Positions 16,147-24,184 of a stretch of 64,000 bases of DNA are shown piece after piece. The notes under the pieces were generated by a model, which was not told where the DNA came from, did no database searches, and was given only the letters and a program-made list of their open reading frames with translations. Within the stretch, counting starts at the first letter, position 1. Every line of letters begins with the position of its first letter. Source of the DNA: Phycisphaerales bacterium (GTDB lineage Bacteria > Planctomycetota > Phycisphaerae > Phycisphaerales > UBA1924). The translations under genes and the position numbers were made by a program. The stretch covers positions 1-64,000 of the forward strand of contig JADYXW010000015.1 of assembly GCA_020853975.1 (NCBI GenBank), in the 5' to 3' direction.

Positions 16147-17805
16147 GTGCACGATTGCCTTGTGCACCTGGGCTTGTCCGATTGGCGCGAGTCCGCGGGC
16201 GACCGACTGCTGGAATGGCCCCCCGATGTCTTTGCAGCGACGGCGTATGTCCTTCGGGAATCCGGTGCGTACGTCCAACTTGTGCATCCGGGCGGGACTC
16301 CACTCAAGGACTGGCGGGGACGGGTTGAGAAGGCGGGGCTGGAGTGGCGAGACCGGGCGCCGAAGTGCCCACGGCACGTGCGAGACCTCTTCGCTGCCTT
16401 TCAAACGCTGGGTGACACGGCGCTCGCCGCCCTCCGAAGCAACGACGCCTGCCATGAGGTGGTCGAGTTGTGTTGCATCGCCGACCACGCGTGCAGGACG
16501 ATTGGACTGCCGGATCGCCGGTGGGTCGATCTGAAAAAGGAGGTTCTGCGGGCTGATTACCGCTTCCGGGCTTGGTTGGGCCACCTCCAGACGCGGGAGA
16601 CCCCTTCGGGGGGCAGCGGCCCTCCGGCTTCCCCCGCATCGACGTTTGCGAGACACATCCATCCTTCCCGTGCCATCGTGCTCCCCAAGATGCGCACGCC
16701 GCAGAGTGGGGTCACGGTTCGGTCGCTCTCTCATCACGCAGCACTGATTACCGGCAGCGACATCGTTCCTCACTGGAACGTGGTGGAACCGCCTATGCCG
16801 GGGCGGCCCCCGCGCGCCCCCTACAACCTGCTGGTGGTCCCGTATCCGTACGACGTGAGGCCCGCCCAGTTCAGCGCGTACGCACCGCCCGCCTCATTAA
16901 GGGACAAGTGCCCGGAGGTGTTGCGGTTCTTCTCGTTTGACCACGGAGAAGTACCCGACACCTTCGAGACCGACATCGGGAAGCTCATCAAGTCCGCCGA
17001 GCGCGACGTGGGCCCTGTTCATGGGCTGGTGTTTCCGGAGATGGCTATGCGGTCCTCGGACTTTGAGACTCGGGTCTTGAAGGGGCTGCTCCGAGACGAC
17101 ATGCCCGGGTCCCTTGAGTTCATTGTCTGCGGGGTCTACGACCTGCCTACCCCGGACCAACTGGGAAGCAACTTCGCGATTGTCGCTCGCCGCGACGGGG
17201 CTAAGCCGAAGGGTCATCGCGTCTGGACCCTGCGGCAGCACAAGCACCACCGCTGGATCCTCGACGAGGGCCAAATTCGGAACTACGGGCTAGGGTCCAT
17301 CCTGGATCCGAGTTTCCGCTGGTCAGAGGCGGTCTCTCTCCCAGGCCGGGACCTGCACTTCTTCCATCTTGACAACCATTGTGTCTTTTCCGTCCTGATC
17401 TGCGAAGACCTCGCCAGACCGGACCCTGTGGGTGATTGCCTTCGCGCGGTTGGTCCCAACCTCGTCGTTGCGCTGCTCCTCGACGGCCCGCAGCTTCCAG
17501 ACCGGTGGAGCGCCCGGTATGCCATGGCGCTCGCGGACGACCCGGGCAGTTCCGTACTAACCGTTTCGAGCCTCGGAATGGTGAGGCTCAGCAAACCGCT
17601 CGATCGCGAGAGCACCAAGTTGCGGGCGATCGGACTCTGGAGGGAACCCGGCTCGGGAACCATCCCCATTGTTATGGACGAGGGCGCCAAGGGAGTCGTT
17701 CTCTCCCTTACGCAACGTCCGAATCAGGAGTTCACACTCGATGGGCGTGGAGACGAAACCAACGCCGGGTGCCTGCGGCTGGGTGGCATCCGCAGTGTCG
17801 GGTAA
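16147..17805 (+). CDS. Stand-alone nitrilase-fold (carbon-nitrogen hydrolase) protein with N-terminal helical domain
   Basis: About 552 residues from GTG 16147. An earlier in-frame GTG at 16009 would leave only 14 nt to the divergent gene and adds a Ser/Gly-rich stretch, so the later start is preferred. Residues 1-165 are helical (LGLSDWR, LLEWPPDVFAATAYVLRESGAY). From about 175, LPKMRTPQSGVTVRSLSH leads into a nitrilase fold with the Glu-Lys-Cys triad in FPEMAM (Glu298), QHKHHRW (Lys366) and LICEDLAR (Cys419). The TPQ.G.T.RSLSH block followed by NLLVVPYPYDVRP recalls nitrilase-like domains fused to defence reverse transcriptases, but no reverse-transcriptase motif is present here. Codon choice looks less GC-rich than in its neighbours, suggesting acquisition. 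Substrate unknown. Confidence 0.7.
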   Translation: MHDCLVHLGLSDWRESAGDRLLEWPPDVFAATAYVLRESGAYVQLVHPGGTPLKDWRGRVEKAGLEWRDRAPKCPRHVRDLFAAFQTLGDTALAALRSNDACHEVVELCCIADHACRTIGLPDRRWVDLKKEVLRADYRFRAWLGHLQTRETPSGGSGPPASPASTFARHIHPSRAIVLPKMRTPQSGVTVRSLSHHAALITGSDIVPHWNVVEPPMPGRPPRAPYNLLVVPYPYDVRPAQFSAYAPPASLRDKCPEVLRFFSFDHGEVPDTFETDIGKLIKSAERDVGPVHGLVFPEMAMRSSDFETRVLKGLLRDDMPGSLEFIVCGVYDLPTPDQLGSNFAIVARRDGAKPKGHRVWTLRQHKHHRWILDEGQIRNYGLGSILDPSFRWSEAVSLPGRDLHFFHLDNHCVFSVLICEDLARPDPVGDCLRAVGPNLVVALLLDGPQLPDRWSARYAMALADDPGSSVLTVSSLGMVRLSKPLDRESTKLRAIGLWREPGSGTIPIVMDEGAKGVVLSLTQRPNQEFTLDGRGDETNAGCLRLGGIRSVG

Positions 17806-17943
17806 AGCCAAACCCCACTGGGGGCCGAATATAGGGGCTAAGCCGCCTTTGGCGCTGGCAACCGGTCGTGAGCGAGACTATTCTCCCGCTCGGACGCGTG
17901 ACGCCGCTTTGGCCGCTCCGATCTCAAGTAGGTGAGTCACAGA

Positions 17944-18111
17944 ATGCACCAGATCACCTTCCAGCAGGCTGCCCGAGACGCACTCGCCGCGTGGACAGCG
18001 TTTGCCGAGGGCTCGGCGCCGGGCGGTGCTGCCTCGCCGGCCCCCAGCAAGAAGCCCGCCGTGCGCCGGGGCAAGCCCTCGAAGGCGCGCGGCTCCAAGC
18101 GCCGTCCCTAG
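17944..18111 (+). CDS. Possible small basic protein, 55 residues
   Basis: This lies in the 309-nt space between the nitrilase-fold gene and lysS (17806-18114). From ATG 17944 it reads MHQITFQQAARDALAAWT, then a Gly/Ala/Pro linker and a Lys/Arg-rich tail (KKPAVRRGKPSKARGSKRR), ending 3 nt before the converging lysS stop. The basic Ala/Lys/Arg tail resembles nucleic-acid-binding tails. No good Shine-Dalgarno (a GGTGAG lies upstream) and no hexamer signal. The remainder of the gap, 17806-17943, holds only short G/C inverted repeats (CCCC-act-GGGG) and nothing recognisable. Confidence 0.35.
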   Translation: MHQITFQQAARDALAAWTAFAEGSAPGGAASPAPSKKPAVRRGKPSKARGSKRRP

Positions 18112-18114
18112 TCC

Positions 18115-19683
18115 TCACTCCGGCTTCATCATCGGGAAGAGCATCACATCGCGGATCGTGCGCTGGTTGGTCAGCAGCATGACCAGCCGGTCTACGCCCA
18201 GCCCCATGCCGCCCGCGGGGGGCATGCCCACCTTGAGCGCCCGCAGGAAGTCGTGGTCCATGGTGCGGAAGGTGTTCTCTTCCGCGGCCTTGTCGGCGTC
18301 CACGCCCCCGAGCTGCTCGCGGAACTTGGCCTCCTGCACGTCGGGATCGTTGAGCTCGGTGTAGTGCGGGGCGATCTCCATGTGCCCGATGAACAGGTCC
18401 GCGCGGTCGGCGAGCGCCGGGTTGTCGCGGTTTGGGCGGGTGAGGGGTGAGATCGCCGCGGGGTAGTGCGTGATGAACGTGGGGCGCGAGCCATCGATGC
18501 TCTTCTCGGCGAACTCCTCGAAGAGCTCGTTGACCACCAGCGCGGGGTCGAGCTTCGCCGCGGCGTCGGGCGACATGACCTTTCGGTCGCGGGCCTCCTG
18601 GCGGCACCGCGCAACGTCGGCCATGGGGAAGCCCAGCGTCCGCTCGAACAGGTCCGGGTACTTCACGCGGTCAAAGGGCCGGGAGTAGTCGATGATCCAG
18701 TCGCCGAAGGGGAGGCAGAGGTCGGTCGCGCCGGCGGCTTGCGCGACGTCCTGGGCGGCGGCCCGGATGATGCCCTCGGTGAGATCCATGACGGTGGTCA
18801 TATCGCCGAAGGACTCGTAGGCCTCGAGCATGGTGAACTCGGGGTTGTGCTGCTTGTCGAGGCCCTCGTTGCGGAAGTTGCGGTTGATCTCGAAGACGCG
18901 GGGCATGCCGCCGACCAGAAGCCGCTTGAGGTAGAGCTCCGGCGCGATGCGCATGAAAAGGTCGATCGACAGGGCGTTCATGTGGGTGCGGAAGGGCCTG
19001 GCGGCGGCGCCGCCCGCGAGGGCCTGGAGCATGGGCGTCTCGACCTCGAGATAGCCCAGGCCGGTCAGGTGGCGGCGGATGCAGGCGACGATGCGGCTGC
19101 GCGCCTCGAACACGCGCATGGTCTCGGGGTTCGCCCAGAGGTCCACGTAGCGCTGGCGGTACCGCAGCTCAACGTCGGTAAGGCCGGCGTGCTTCTCGGG
19201 CGGGGGGACCAGGCTCTTGGCCGCAGGCTCGAGCGTGGAACACCAGAGGGTGATCTCGCCGGTCTTGGTCTTCATGACGCGCCCGCGCGCGATCACGACA
19301 TCGGAGAGGTCGGTGAGCTTGGCAACCTTGAAGCCCTGTTCGTCGCAGTCCCGCTGGCTGACGGCGATCTGCAGGTCGCCCGACGCGTCGCGGAGGGTCA
19401 TCCACAGCAGCTTGCCGTTGTCGCGGAGGAGCATGACGCGACCGGCGACTCGGGCCTCGGGCCGGCGGTCGGTGTAGCCGGGCTCTTTCGCGCGCGTGTT
19501 GTGCTCGGTGTCCGCGGCAGCGTCGTAGAGGGCGCGGGCGTCGCGCAGGCCCAGGAGGCCGGCGGTGCGCTGGCCGTAGGGGTTGAGCCCGAGAGAGGCG
19601 AGCGCGTCGCGGTTGGCGCGTCGCTGCTGCTCGAGGTGGTGGGGCGAGGGAAGGTCCGGGTTGCCTGGGTTGTCGTGCGACAT
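18115..19683 (-). CDS. lysS: Lysyl-tRNA synthetase, class II
   Basis: 522 residues. An OB-fold anticodon-binding domain (about 50-160, VAGRVMLLRDNGKLLWMTLRD) is followed by the class II catalytic core: motif 1 near FLEVETPM-type GYLEVETPMLQ, motif 2 FEINRNFRNEGLDKQHNPEFTMLEAY and motif 3 GMGLGVDRLVMLLTNQ followed by IRDVMLFP. These are diagnostic for LysRS-II, which charges tRNA-Lys using ATP. The ATG at 19683 has TACCAT 6 nt upstream. It lies 31 nt downstream of the Rrf2 gene on the same strand but seems to have its own start site. Confidence 0.97.
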   Translation of the reverse strand: MSHDNPGNPDLPSPHHLEQQRRANRDALASLGLNPYGQRTAGLLGLRDARALYDAAADTEHNTRAKEPGYTDRRPEARVAGRVMLLRDNGKLLWMTLRDASGDLQIAVSQRDCDEQGFKVAKLTDLSDVVIARGRVMKTKTGEITLWCSTLEPAAKSLVPPPEKHAGLTDVELRYRQRYVDLWANPETMRVFEARSRIVACIRRHLTGLGYLEVETPMLQALAGGAAARPFRTHMNALSIDLFMRIAPELYLKRLLVGGMPRVFEINRNFRNEGLDKQHNPEFTMLEAYESFGDMTTVMDLTEGIIRAAAQDVAQAAGATDLCLPFGDWIIDYSRPFDRVKYPDLFERTLGFPMADVARCRQEARDRKVMSPDAAAKLDPALVVNELFEEFAEKSIDGSRPTFITHYPAAISPLTRPNRDNPALADRADLFIGHMEIAPHYTELNDPDVQEAKFREQLGGVDADKAAEENTFRTMDHDFLRALKVGMPPAGGMGLGVDRLVMLLTNQRTIRDVMLFPMMKPE

Positions 19684-19689
19684 CCGCGG

Positions 19690-19695
19690 ATGGTA
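19690..19695 (-). promoter_or_regulatory. Putative -10 hexamer of lysS
   Basis: TACCAT on the minus strand ends 6 nt before the lysS ATG, within the 31-nt gap after the Rrf2 gene. Confidence 0.45.
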
Positions 19696-19714
19696 GATCG
19701 GCGGTGTCTCGGGC

Positions 19715-20179
19715 TCAGCCTCGTGCCTTGCCCCCCACCGTCAGCGTGGCGGGAGCAGTCTCGCACAGGGGCTTGCTCGGAGTGCGCGGGTCGTCGACCA
19801 GCGACTGGAGCGTCACGCCATCGAACTTGGCGATGAGCGCCGCGGCAGCATCGTCGAGGGCCCGGTGCAGCGGGCACAGCATCGGACCGTGCGTTGAGAT
19901 GCCCAGCGGGCAGGTCTCGATGCGCTTGAGAGTGCCGACCGCGTTGATGATTTCGAGCAGGGTGATGCGCTCGGCGGGCTTGGAGAGGCGATAGCCACCG
20001 CCCACGCCCCGGCGGCCGGCGATGAGGCCCGCGCCGGCGAGCTGCTGGAGGACTTTGGCGAGGTAGTTGCCCGGAACACGGGTCCGTTCGGCGACGATGT
20101 TCGTTGGGACAAGGGACTCGGGCTGCAGGGCCAGGCATGCCATGGCCCGGAGCGCGTACTCGGTCGTCTGAGAGAGCAT
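19715..20179 (-). CDS. Rrf2-family transcriptional regulator
   Basis: 154 residues. The winged-helix N-terminus MLSQTTEYALRAMACLA and the block VPGNYLAKVLQQLAGAGLI followed by GVGGGYRL are typical of Rrf2/IscR/NsrR proteins. Cys90 and Cys102 with His97 and His105 (ETCPLGISTHGPMLCPLH) lie where the family binds a [2Fe-2S] or [4Fe-4S] cluster, but one of the usual three Cys is missing. A cluster-sensing repressor is likely, with redox, NO or metal status as the signal. AAGGAC stands before the ATG. It sits 34 nt downstream of the metal ATPase gene, which may be its target. Confidence 0.9.
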   Translation of the reverse strand: MLSQTTEYALRAMACLALQPESLVPTNIVAERTRVPGNYLAKVLQQLAGAGLIAGRRGVGGGYRLSKPAERITLLEIINAVGTLKRIETCPLGISTHGPMLCPLHRALDDAAAALIAKFDGVTLQSLVDDPRTPSKPLCETAPATLTVGGKARG

Positions 20180-20213
20180 GAACCGTCCTTTCGCGCCGAC
20201 GCCCAATCGAGAA

Positions 20214-22268
20214 TCACCCGACCCCGGGCTCAACAATACTCGGCTTGGACCAACCCCGATGCGCCGCCACCACCGCCGACCCCCTGGGCGCCGCCAACCA
20301 TAGCAGGCTCAGGGAGTTTATCACAACCAGGATGGTGCCGCCTTCGTGGGCCAGGACACCCATTCCCAGCGGCATGTCGTGCCCTGTGAGTGATCCCACC
20401 AGGGTCGCGACCGCCATCAGAACCATGATCGAGATGGCGATGGCGAAGTTCGTGGCGATGGTCCGGCGGGCCCTCCGTGCGAGCCGGATGGCCCAGGGCA
20501 CCGTGGTCAGGCCGTCCGTGAGAAGGACAGCGTCGGCGGACTCAAGTGCGGCAGCGGTGCCGATGGTGCCCATGGCCAGGGAGACGTCCGCGAGTGCCAG
20601 CGCCGGAGCGTCGTTCACACCGTCGCCTATGAACGCCACGCCCGCCCTTCGCTTCCCCGCCTCGTGCTTGATCTCACCCACGATCCGGAGTTTGTCCTCG
20701 GGGAGGAGTTCGGCGTCGAAGGCGTCCAGACCGATCGCGGTCGCGACGCGCTCCGCGGTCTTGCGGTTGTCACCTGTGAGCATTCGAACCGGCTTTACCC
20801 CCAGTCCGTGCAGTTCCCTGGTCAGCGTGTCGGCCCCCGGGCGTATGGCGTCGGCCATGATGAGGACCGCCGCCTGGCCGGACTCGGCCGGGCCATCAGG
20901 GGCCATGGCGATGGTGACGGCGACATGCCCCCGGCTCTGGATGCGCTCCAGCACCTCCGCAACGCGATTACGGAAGCAGATCGGGACCAGTGGTTCGGTG
21001 AACGCCAGGCTGCCAAGGCGGACCTCACGCCCCTCAACCCGGCCCGAGATGCCCCGGGCGGTGACGTGGTTGATGTCGGCGACCCGGGCGGGAGCCACGC
21101 CTCTCACTTCCGCGGCTTCGCGGATCGCGACCGCGATGGGGTGGGTGGAGTCCGCCTCGAGCCCCGCCGCGACCGCCAGCAACTCCGGCCCCTGCGACCA
21201 CGCGACCGGGTGCACCTCGTAGAGCCGTGGACGGCCGAACGTGAGCGTTCCGGTCTTGTCCAGGCACATCGCGCCGGTCCGAGCGAGCCTCTCGAGCGCC
21301 GCGCCGCCCTTGAAGAGCACGCCTCCCCGAGCGGCCCGTGCGATGGCGGCGAGGGTGGCGGTGGGCGTCGCGATGACGAGCGCACAGGGCGAGGCAACGA
21401 TGAGGAGGGTGATCGCGGTATACAGAGCGCCCGGGCGATCGGCGTCACCCAGAAGCGGCCTCTTGAGACCCAGCCACCAGACGAGGCCGACGACCACGCT
21501 CACCACCAGCACACCCAGCGCGTAGGGCTGGCTCAGGCGATCTATGACTCGCTGCACGGGCTCTCGCTGCTCGCGGGCCCGCATGACAAGTTCGAGGATC
21601 TTCTGGAGGCTGCTCTCGCTGGCGGGGCGCAGCACCCTGGCCTCGATGGGGTCGTCGGTGTTGATGGTGCCAGCGAACAACTCGTCCCCGGGCGTGACGT
21701 GCCGGGGGTGGCTCTCGCCCGTGATCGCGGACTGGTCGATCTGCGACTCGCCCGAGACAACGGCGGCGTCCGCGGGCACCCGCTCGCCCGGGCGGACCTT
21801 GATGATGTCTCCCGCGATCAGTTCACCCGGGTCCACGATGACCCATCCGGCACCTCGCTGCACGAGCGCGTCCTTGGGCATGATGGCGTGGAGGGCTGCG
21901 ACCTCTCGCCTGGTGCGCTCCATCGCGAGGTCCTCGAGCGCGCCGGCGAGCACGAAGAGGAAGAGCAGGAGCGCTCCCTCCTCCGGGTGGCCGATGTGCG
22001 CGGCGAGCCCGGCGCCGACGACCATGAGCACGTCGATGTCGAAGCGCCGCTCGAGCAGGGATTGGATCGCGGGACGTCCGCCGTAGACAAGCCCGATGGT
22101 GAGGCTGACCCAATAGGCCCACGCGCCCTGGGGCCAACCCGCGGCGCGAACGGCGATGTAGCCCGTGGCGAGCAGCCCACCCATGGCGATCGCCGCGAAG
22201 AGCTCCGCCCGGGGCTCGAAGAGTGCCCGCCAGCCGCCGGGCCCTGGTTCCTCCGAGGCGTGTGTCAC
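20214..22268 (-). CDS. P1B-4-type heavy-metal-transporting ATPase (Co/Fe/Zn class)
   Basis: 684 residues from a GTG. P-type ATPase hallmarks: TGES at 183-186, DKTGT at 337-341 (phosphorylated Asp337), MLTGDNRKTA and GDGVNDAPAL. The transmembrane metal site is SPC (293-295) in place of CPC, and the penultimate helix has HEGGT (from His641); SPC plus HEGGT defines the P1B-4 subgroup, which exports Co, Fe or related divalent metals. The N-terminal metal-binding domain is absent, also typical of P1B-4. It exports metal from the cytoplasm using ATP. TAGAAT stands 5 nt before the GTG, and an Rrf2 regulator follows directly. Confidence 0.93.
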   Translation of the reverse strand: MTHASEEPGPGGWRALFEPRAELFAAIAMGGLLATGYIAVRAAGWPQGAWAYWVSLTIGLVYGGRPAIQSLLERRFDIDVLMVVGAGLAAHIGHPEEGALLLFLFVLAGALEDLAMERTRREVAALHAIMPKDALVQRGAGWVIVDPGELIAGDIIKVRPGERVPADAAVVSGESQIDQSAITGESHPRHVTPGDELFAGTINTDDPIEARVLRPASESSLQKILELVMRAREQREPVQRVIDRLSQPYALGVLVVSVVVGLVWWLGLKRPLLGDADRPGALYTAITLLIVASPCALVIATPTATLAAIARAARGGVLFKGGAALERLARTGAMCLDKTGTLTFGRPRLYEVHPVAWSQGPELLAVAAGLEADSTHPIAVAIREAAEVRGVAPARVADINHVTARGISGRVEGREVRLGSLAFTEPLVPICFRNRVAEVLERIQSRGHVAVTIAMAPDGPAESGQAAVLIMADAIRPGADTLTRELHGLGVKPVRMLTGDNRKTAERVATAIGLDAFDAELLPEDKLRIVGEIKHEAGKRRAGVAFIGDGVNDAPALALADVSLAMGTIGTAAALESADAVLLTDGLTTVPWAIRLARRARRTIATNFAIAISIMVLMAVATLVGSLTGHDMPLGMGVLAHEGGTILVVINSLSLLWLAAPRGSAVVAAHRGWSKPSIVEPGVG

Positions 22269-22273
22269 GGCCG

Positions 22274-22279
22274 ATTCTA
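22274..22279 (-). promoter_or_regulatory. Putative -10 hexamer of the metal ATPase gene
   Basis: Minus-strand TAGAAT ends 5 nt before GTG 22268, lying in the 18-nt space after the DUF456 gene. Confidence 0.5.
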
Positions 22280-22286
22280 TGAGCGG

Positions 22287-22823
22287 CTACTTGAAGAACA
22301 CGGCGATACCGAGCGTGAGCGCCATGACGCAGGCGACGCCCGTCTTGGCGACGGTGGCGACGAGCCGCCCCGCCGCCGCCCCGCCCCCGGCGCGGGAGGC
22401 CTCGGCCCAGGTCTTGTTGGCGGTGCCGCGCTCGGCGATCATCGTCCCCGCCGCGGCACCGACCACGCCCCCCACGATCGTGCCGATCGGAAAGAGAAAG
22501 GGCGAGCCCGCAACGGCGCCGACGACGGAGCCCAGAACGGCGCCGATGGCGCCGCGGCGCGAGGCGCCCCCCTTGGCGGCGCCCAGGGCCGAGGCGAAGA
22601 ACTCGATCGCCTCCCCCACCACCGCGAGCAGGCCCGCGGCGATCAGCACCCACCAGGGCATGAGCCCGGGCTGCCACAGCTTCACGAGCAGCGACGCGCA
22701 GAGCAAGACCCAGGTGCCGGGCAGCGTGAGCAGGGTGAGAATGACACCCAGAAGCGCCGCGACGATCACGACGACGATCGCCGCCACGTGCGACCAGTCC
22801 GCGGATTGAAGCCAGTCCATCAT
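22287..22823 (-). CDS. DUF456-family membrane protein
   Basis: 178 residues with the typical DUF456 pattern: hydrophobic helices rich in Gly (LLGVILTLLTLPGTWVLLCA; GAIGAVLGSVVGAVAG; IGTIVGGVVGAAAGTMIAE) and the conserved EAIEF after the second helix. About four or five membrane segments. No biochemical role is known for the family. It starts 7 nt after the stop of the preceding membrane-protein gene, so the two are probably co-transcribed. Confidence 0.88.
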   Translation of the reverse strand: MMDWLQSADWSHVAAIVVVIVAALLGVILTLLTLPGTWVLLCASLLVKLWQPGLMPWWVLIAAGLLAVVGEAIEFFASALGAAKGGASRRGAIGAVLGSVVGAVAGSPFLFPIGTIVGGVVGAAAGTMIAERGTANKTWAEASRAGGGAAAGRLVATVAKTGVACVMALTLGIAVFFK

Positions 22824-22830
22824 CGATGGA

Positions 22831-23691
22831 TTATTGGGATTCGGCGGGCTTCCCGTTCGCGGCGGCGTCCGCCTCGGCGGCCCGGTCCGGGAACGCGGCC
22901 TTCTCCATCTCCAGCACCCAGGCCTCGACGGGTTCGTAGCGGAGGAGGTCGAGCTCCACCGACTGGCCCCCGAGCGTGGCGTGGTCCTTCTTCAGCAGGA
23001 CGGAGACGTAGAACTTGTGCCACTTGCGCTTGTCAAAGTCCTCGATGTCCCCGGGGGCGATGGTGCCCCCCGAGGGGAGCGTCAGCGTGTGCGACTCCGG
23101 GTCGAACCGGAACGTGCGTGACTTGACGCGGAAGATGAGCAGGGCGACATAGCCCCCGATGCCCACGCCCAGGGCCATGATCAGCCACTGCACGGGGATA
23201 TCCCACGGGCTGAGCGGGCTCGGCGCGGTCACGCGCTCGCCGGTGGCGGTTGTGAACTTAGCCCGGAGGAAATCCAGGCGGGCGCGGGCGTCGGTGACGG
23301 CGCTCCCGTCGCCTCCACGGAAGTCATCCCTCGGGATGGCGGTGGCGCGGGGCCCGTCGGCCTTGCCGATGAGCTTCAGCGCGTCGAGCCAGCGGGCCAG
23401 GGCCTCGTCTACGGGGGGCAACTGGCCTTTCTCCTGCATCAGGCGGCTGAGCCGCTCTCGCTCCGACGCGGGGTCGGCCACGCCCGCGCGGGTGTCCAGG
23501 GGTGGGCGGCTGCGGGAGAACTCTTCGAGATACTGGAACTCCAGCCACTCCGCCGCCAAGGCGCCGCGGGCCGGATAGACGCGCACCGCGTCCCAAAGGC
23601 CCCAGAGGCCAAACGCGATCAGCACGGTCGCGATGACGACCATTCGGATCGTCCATTTGCGGCTGACCTTTGATGTGAGCAGTTGCGACAT
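22831..23691 (-). CDS. Conserved membrane protein, hypothetical
   Basis: 286 residues. Two membrane helices (about 17-36 and 167-188) enclose a charged extracytoplasmic region. The C-terminal part (about 195-265) is a compact beta-rich domain (RTFRFDPESHTLTLPSGG, IEDFDKRKWHKFYVSV) reminiscent of PH-like membrane-protein domains, although I cannot confirm that. No family recognised. First gene of a two-gene unit with the DUF456 protein. Confidence 0.65.
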   Translation of the reverse strand: MSQLLTSKVSRKWTIRMVVIATVLIAFGLWGLWDAVRVYPARGALAAEWLEFQYLEEFSRSRPPLDTRAGVADPASERERLSRLMQEKGQLPPVDEALARWLDALKLIGKADGPRATAIPRDDFRGGDGSAVTDARARLDFLRAKFTTATGERVTAPSPLSPWDIPVQWLIMALGVGIGGYVALLIFRVKSRTFRFDPESHTLTLPSGGTIAPGDIEDFDKRKWHKFYVSVLLKKDHATLGGQSVELDLLRYEPVEAWVLEMEKAAFPDRAAEADAAANGKPAESQ

Positions 23692-23777
23692 GGCGATGGC
23701 CCCTCTCGGCGGTGCCAGAGGCTATCGTCGCGCTGGACCCCAGACCAACAGGAAGTCCGGCGAGCGAGCGGCTGGTT

Positions 23778-24020
23778 TCAGCCGTCCGTGTCCGGATCGT
23801 CTACTCGGGCCATGGCCATGGCCCACCAGCGCTCCGCGAGCATGGGCCCCCCGGGCCTCGCCATCAGCCTTGAGAAGCCGCCGATCGAAACGGCCCGCAC
23901 CGGGATTCGTGGGTACTCGCGGCCTGTGGCGAAGGCCCGCGTCAGCCAGCGGGAGTGCTGGCGACGCATCGCCTCGGGTGTCTGCCCGCCGCGTCGTCGT
24001 GAGAGACGGTCCCAGAACAT
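23778..24020 (-). CDS. Small hypothetical protein, 80 residues
   Basis: Soluble, basic then acidic, with an ordered-looking core (WLTRAFATGREYPRIPVRAVSIGGFSRLM split around Arg/Pro, then MLAERWWAMAMARVDD). It would be easy to dismiss as a shadow frame, but TAAACT lies exactly 6 nt before its ATG, matching other start sites in the window, and no other frame here makes a recognisable protein. Function unknown. Confidence 0.55.
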   Translation of the reverse strand: MFWDRLSRRRGGQTPEAMRRQHSRWLTRAFATGREYPRIPVRAVSIGGFSRLMARPGGPMLAERWWAMAMARVDDPDTDG

Positions 24021-24026
24021 CGCCCG

Positions 24027-24032
24027 AGTTTA
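24027..24032 (-). promoter_or_regulatory. Putative -10 hexamer of a leaderless transcript
   Basis: Minus-strand TAAACT ends 6 nt before the ATG at 24020. Confidence 0.45.
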
Positions 24033-24184
24033 CCTGCAGCCGTTCTGTGGAGAGAGCCCCATGTCAACTGGTCCGGCCACAACCCGAACGAGGTCCGCGT
24101 GGTCATTCCGAGACTTTGGTGGCCGACCCCTGATTCATGGGGTATATCCGAGGAACGAACCGCGTTCTTTTTGGAGGCCGCCCC

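Noticed and set aside
20664..23126. 820-codon plus-strand open frame over the metal ATPase
   Set aside because: Opposite strand carries a full P-type ATPase and DUF456 protein; the long frame is Asp/Arg/Gly-rich shadow sequence.
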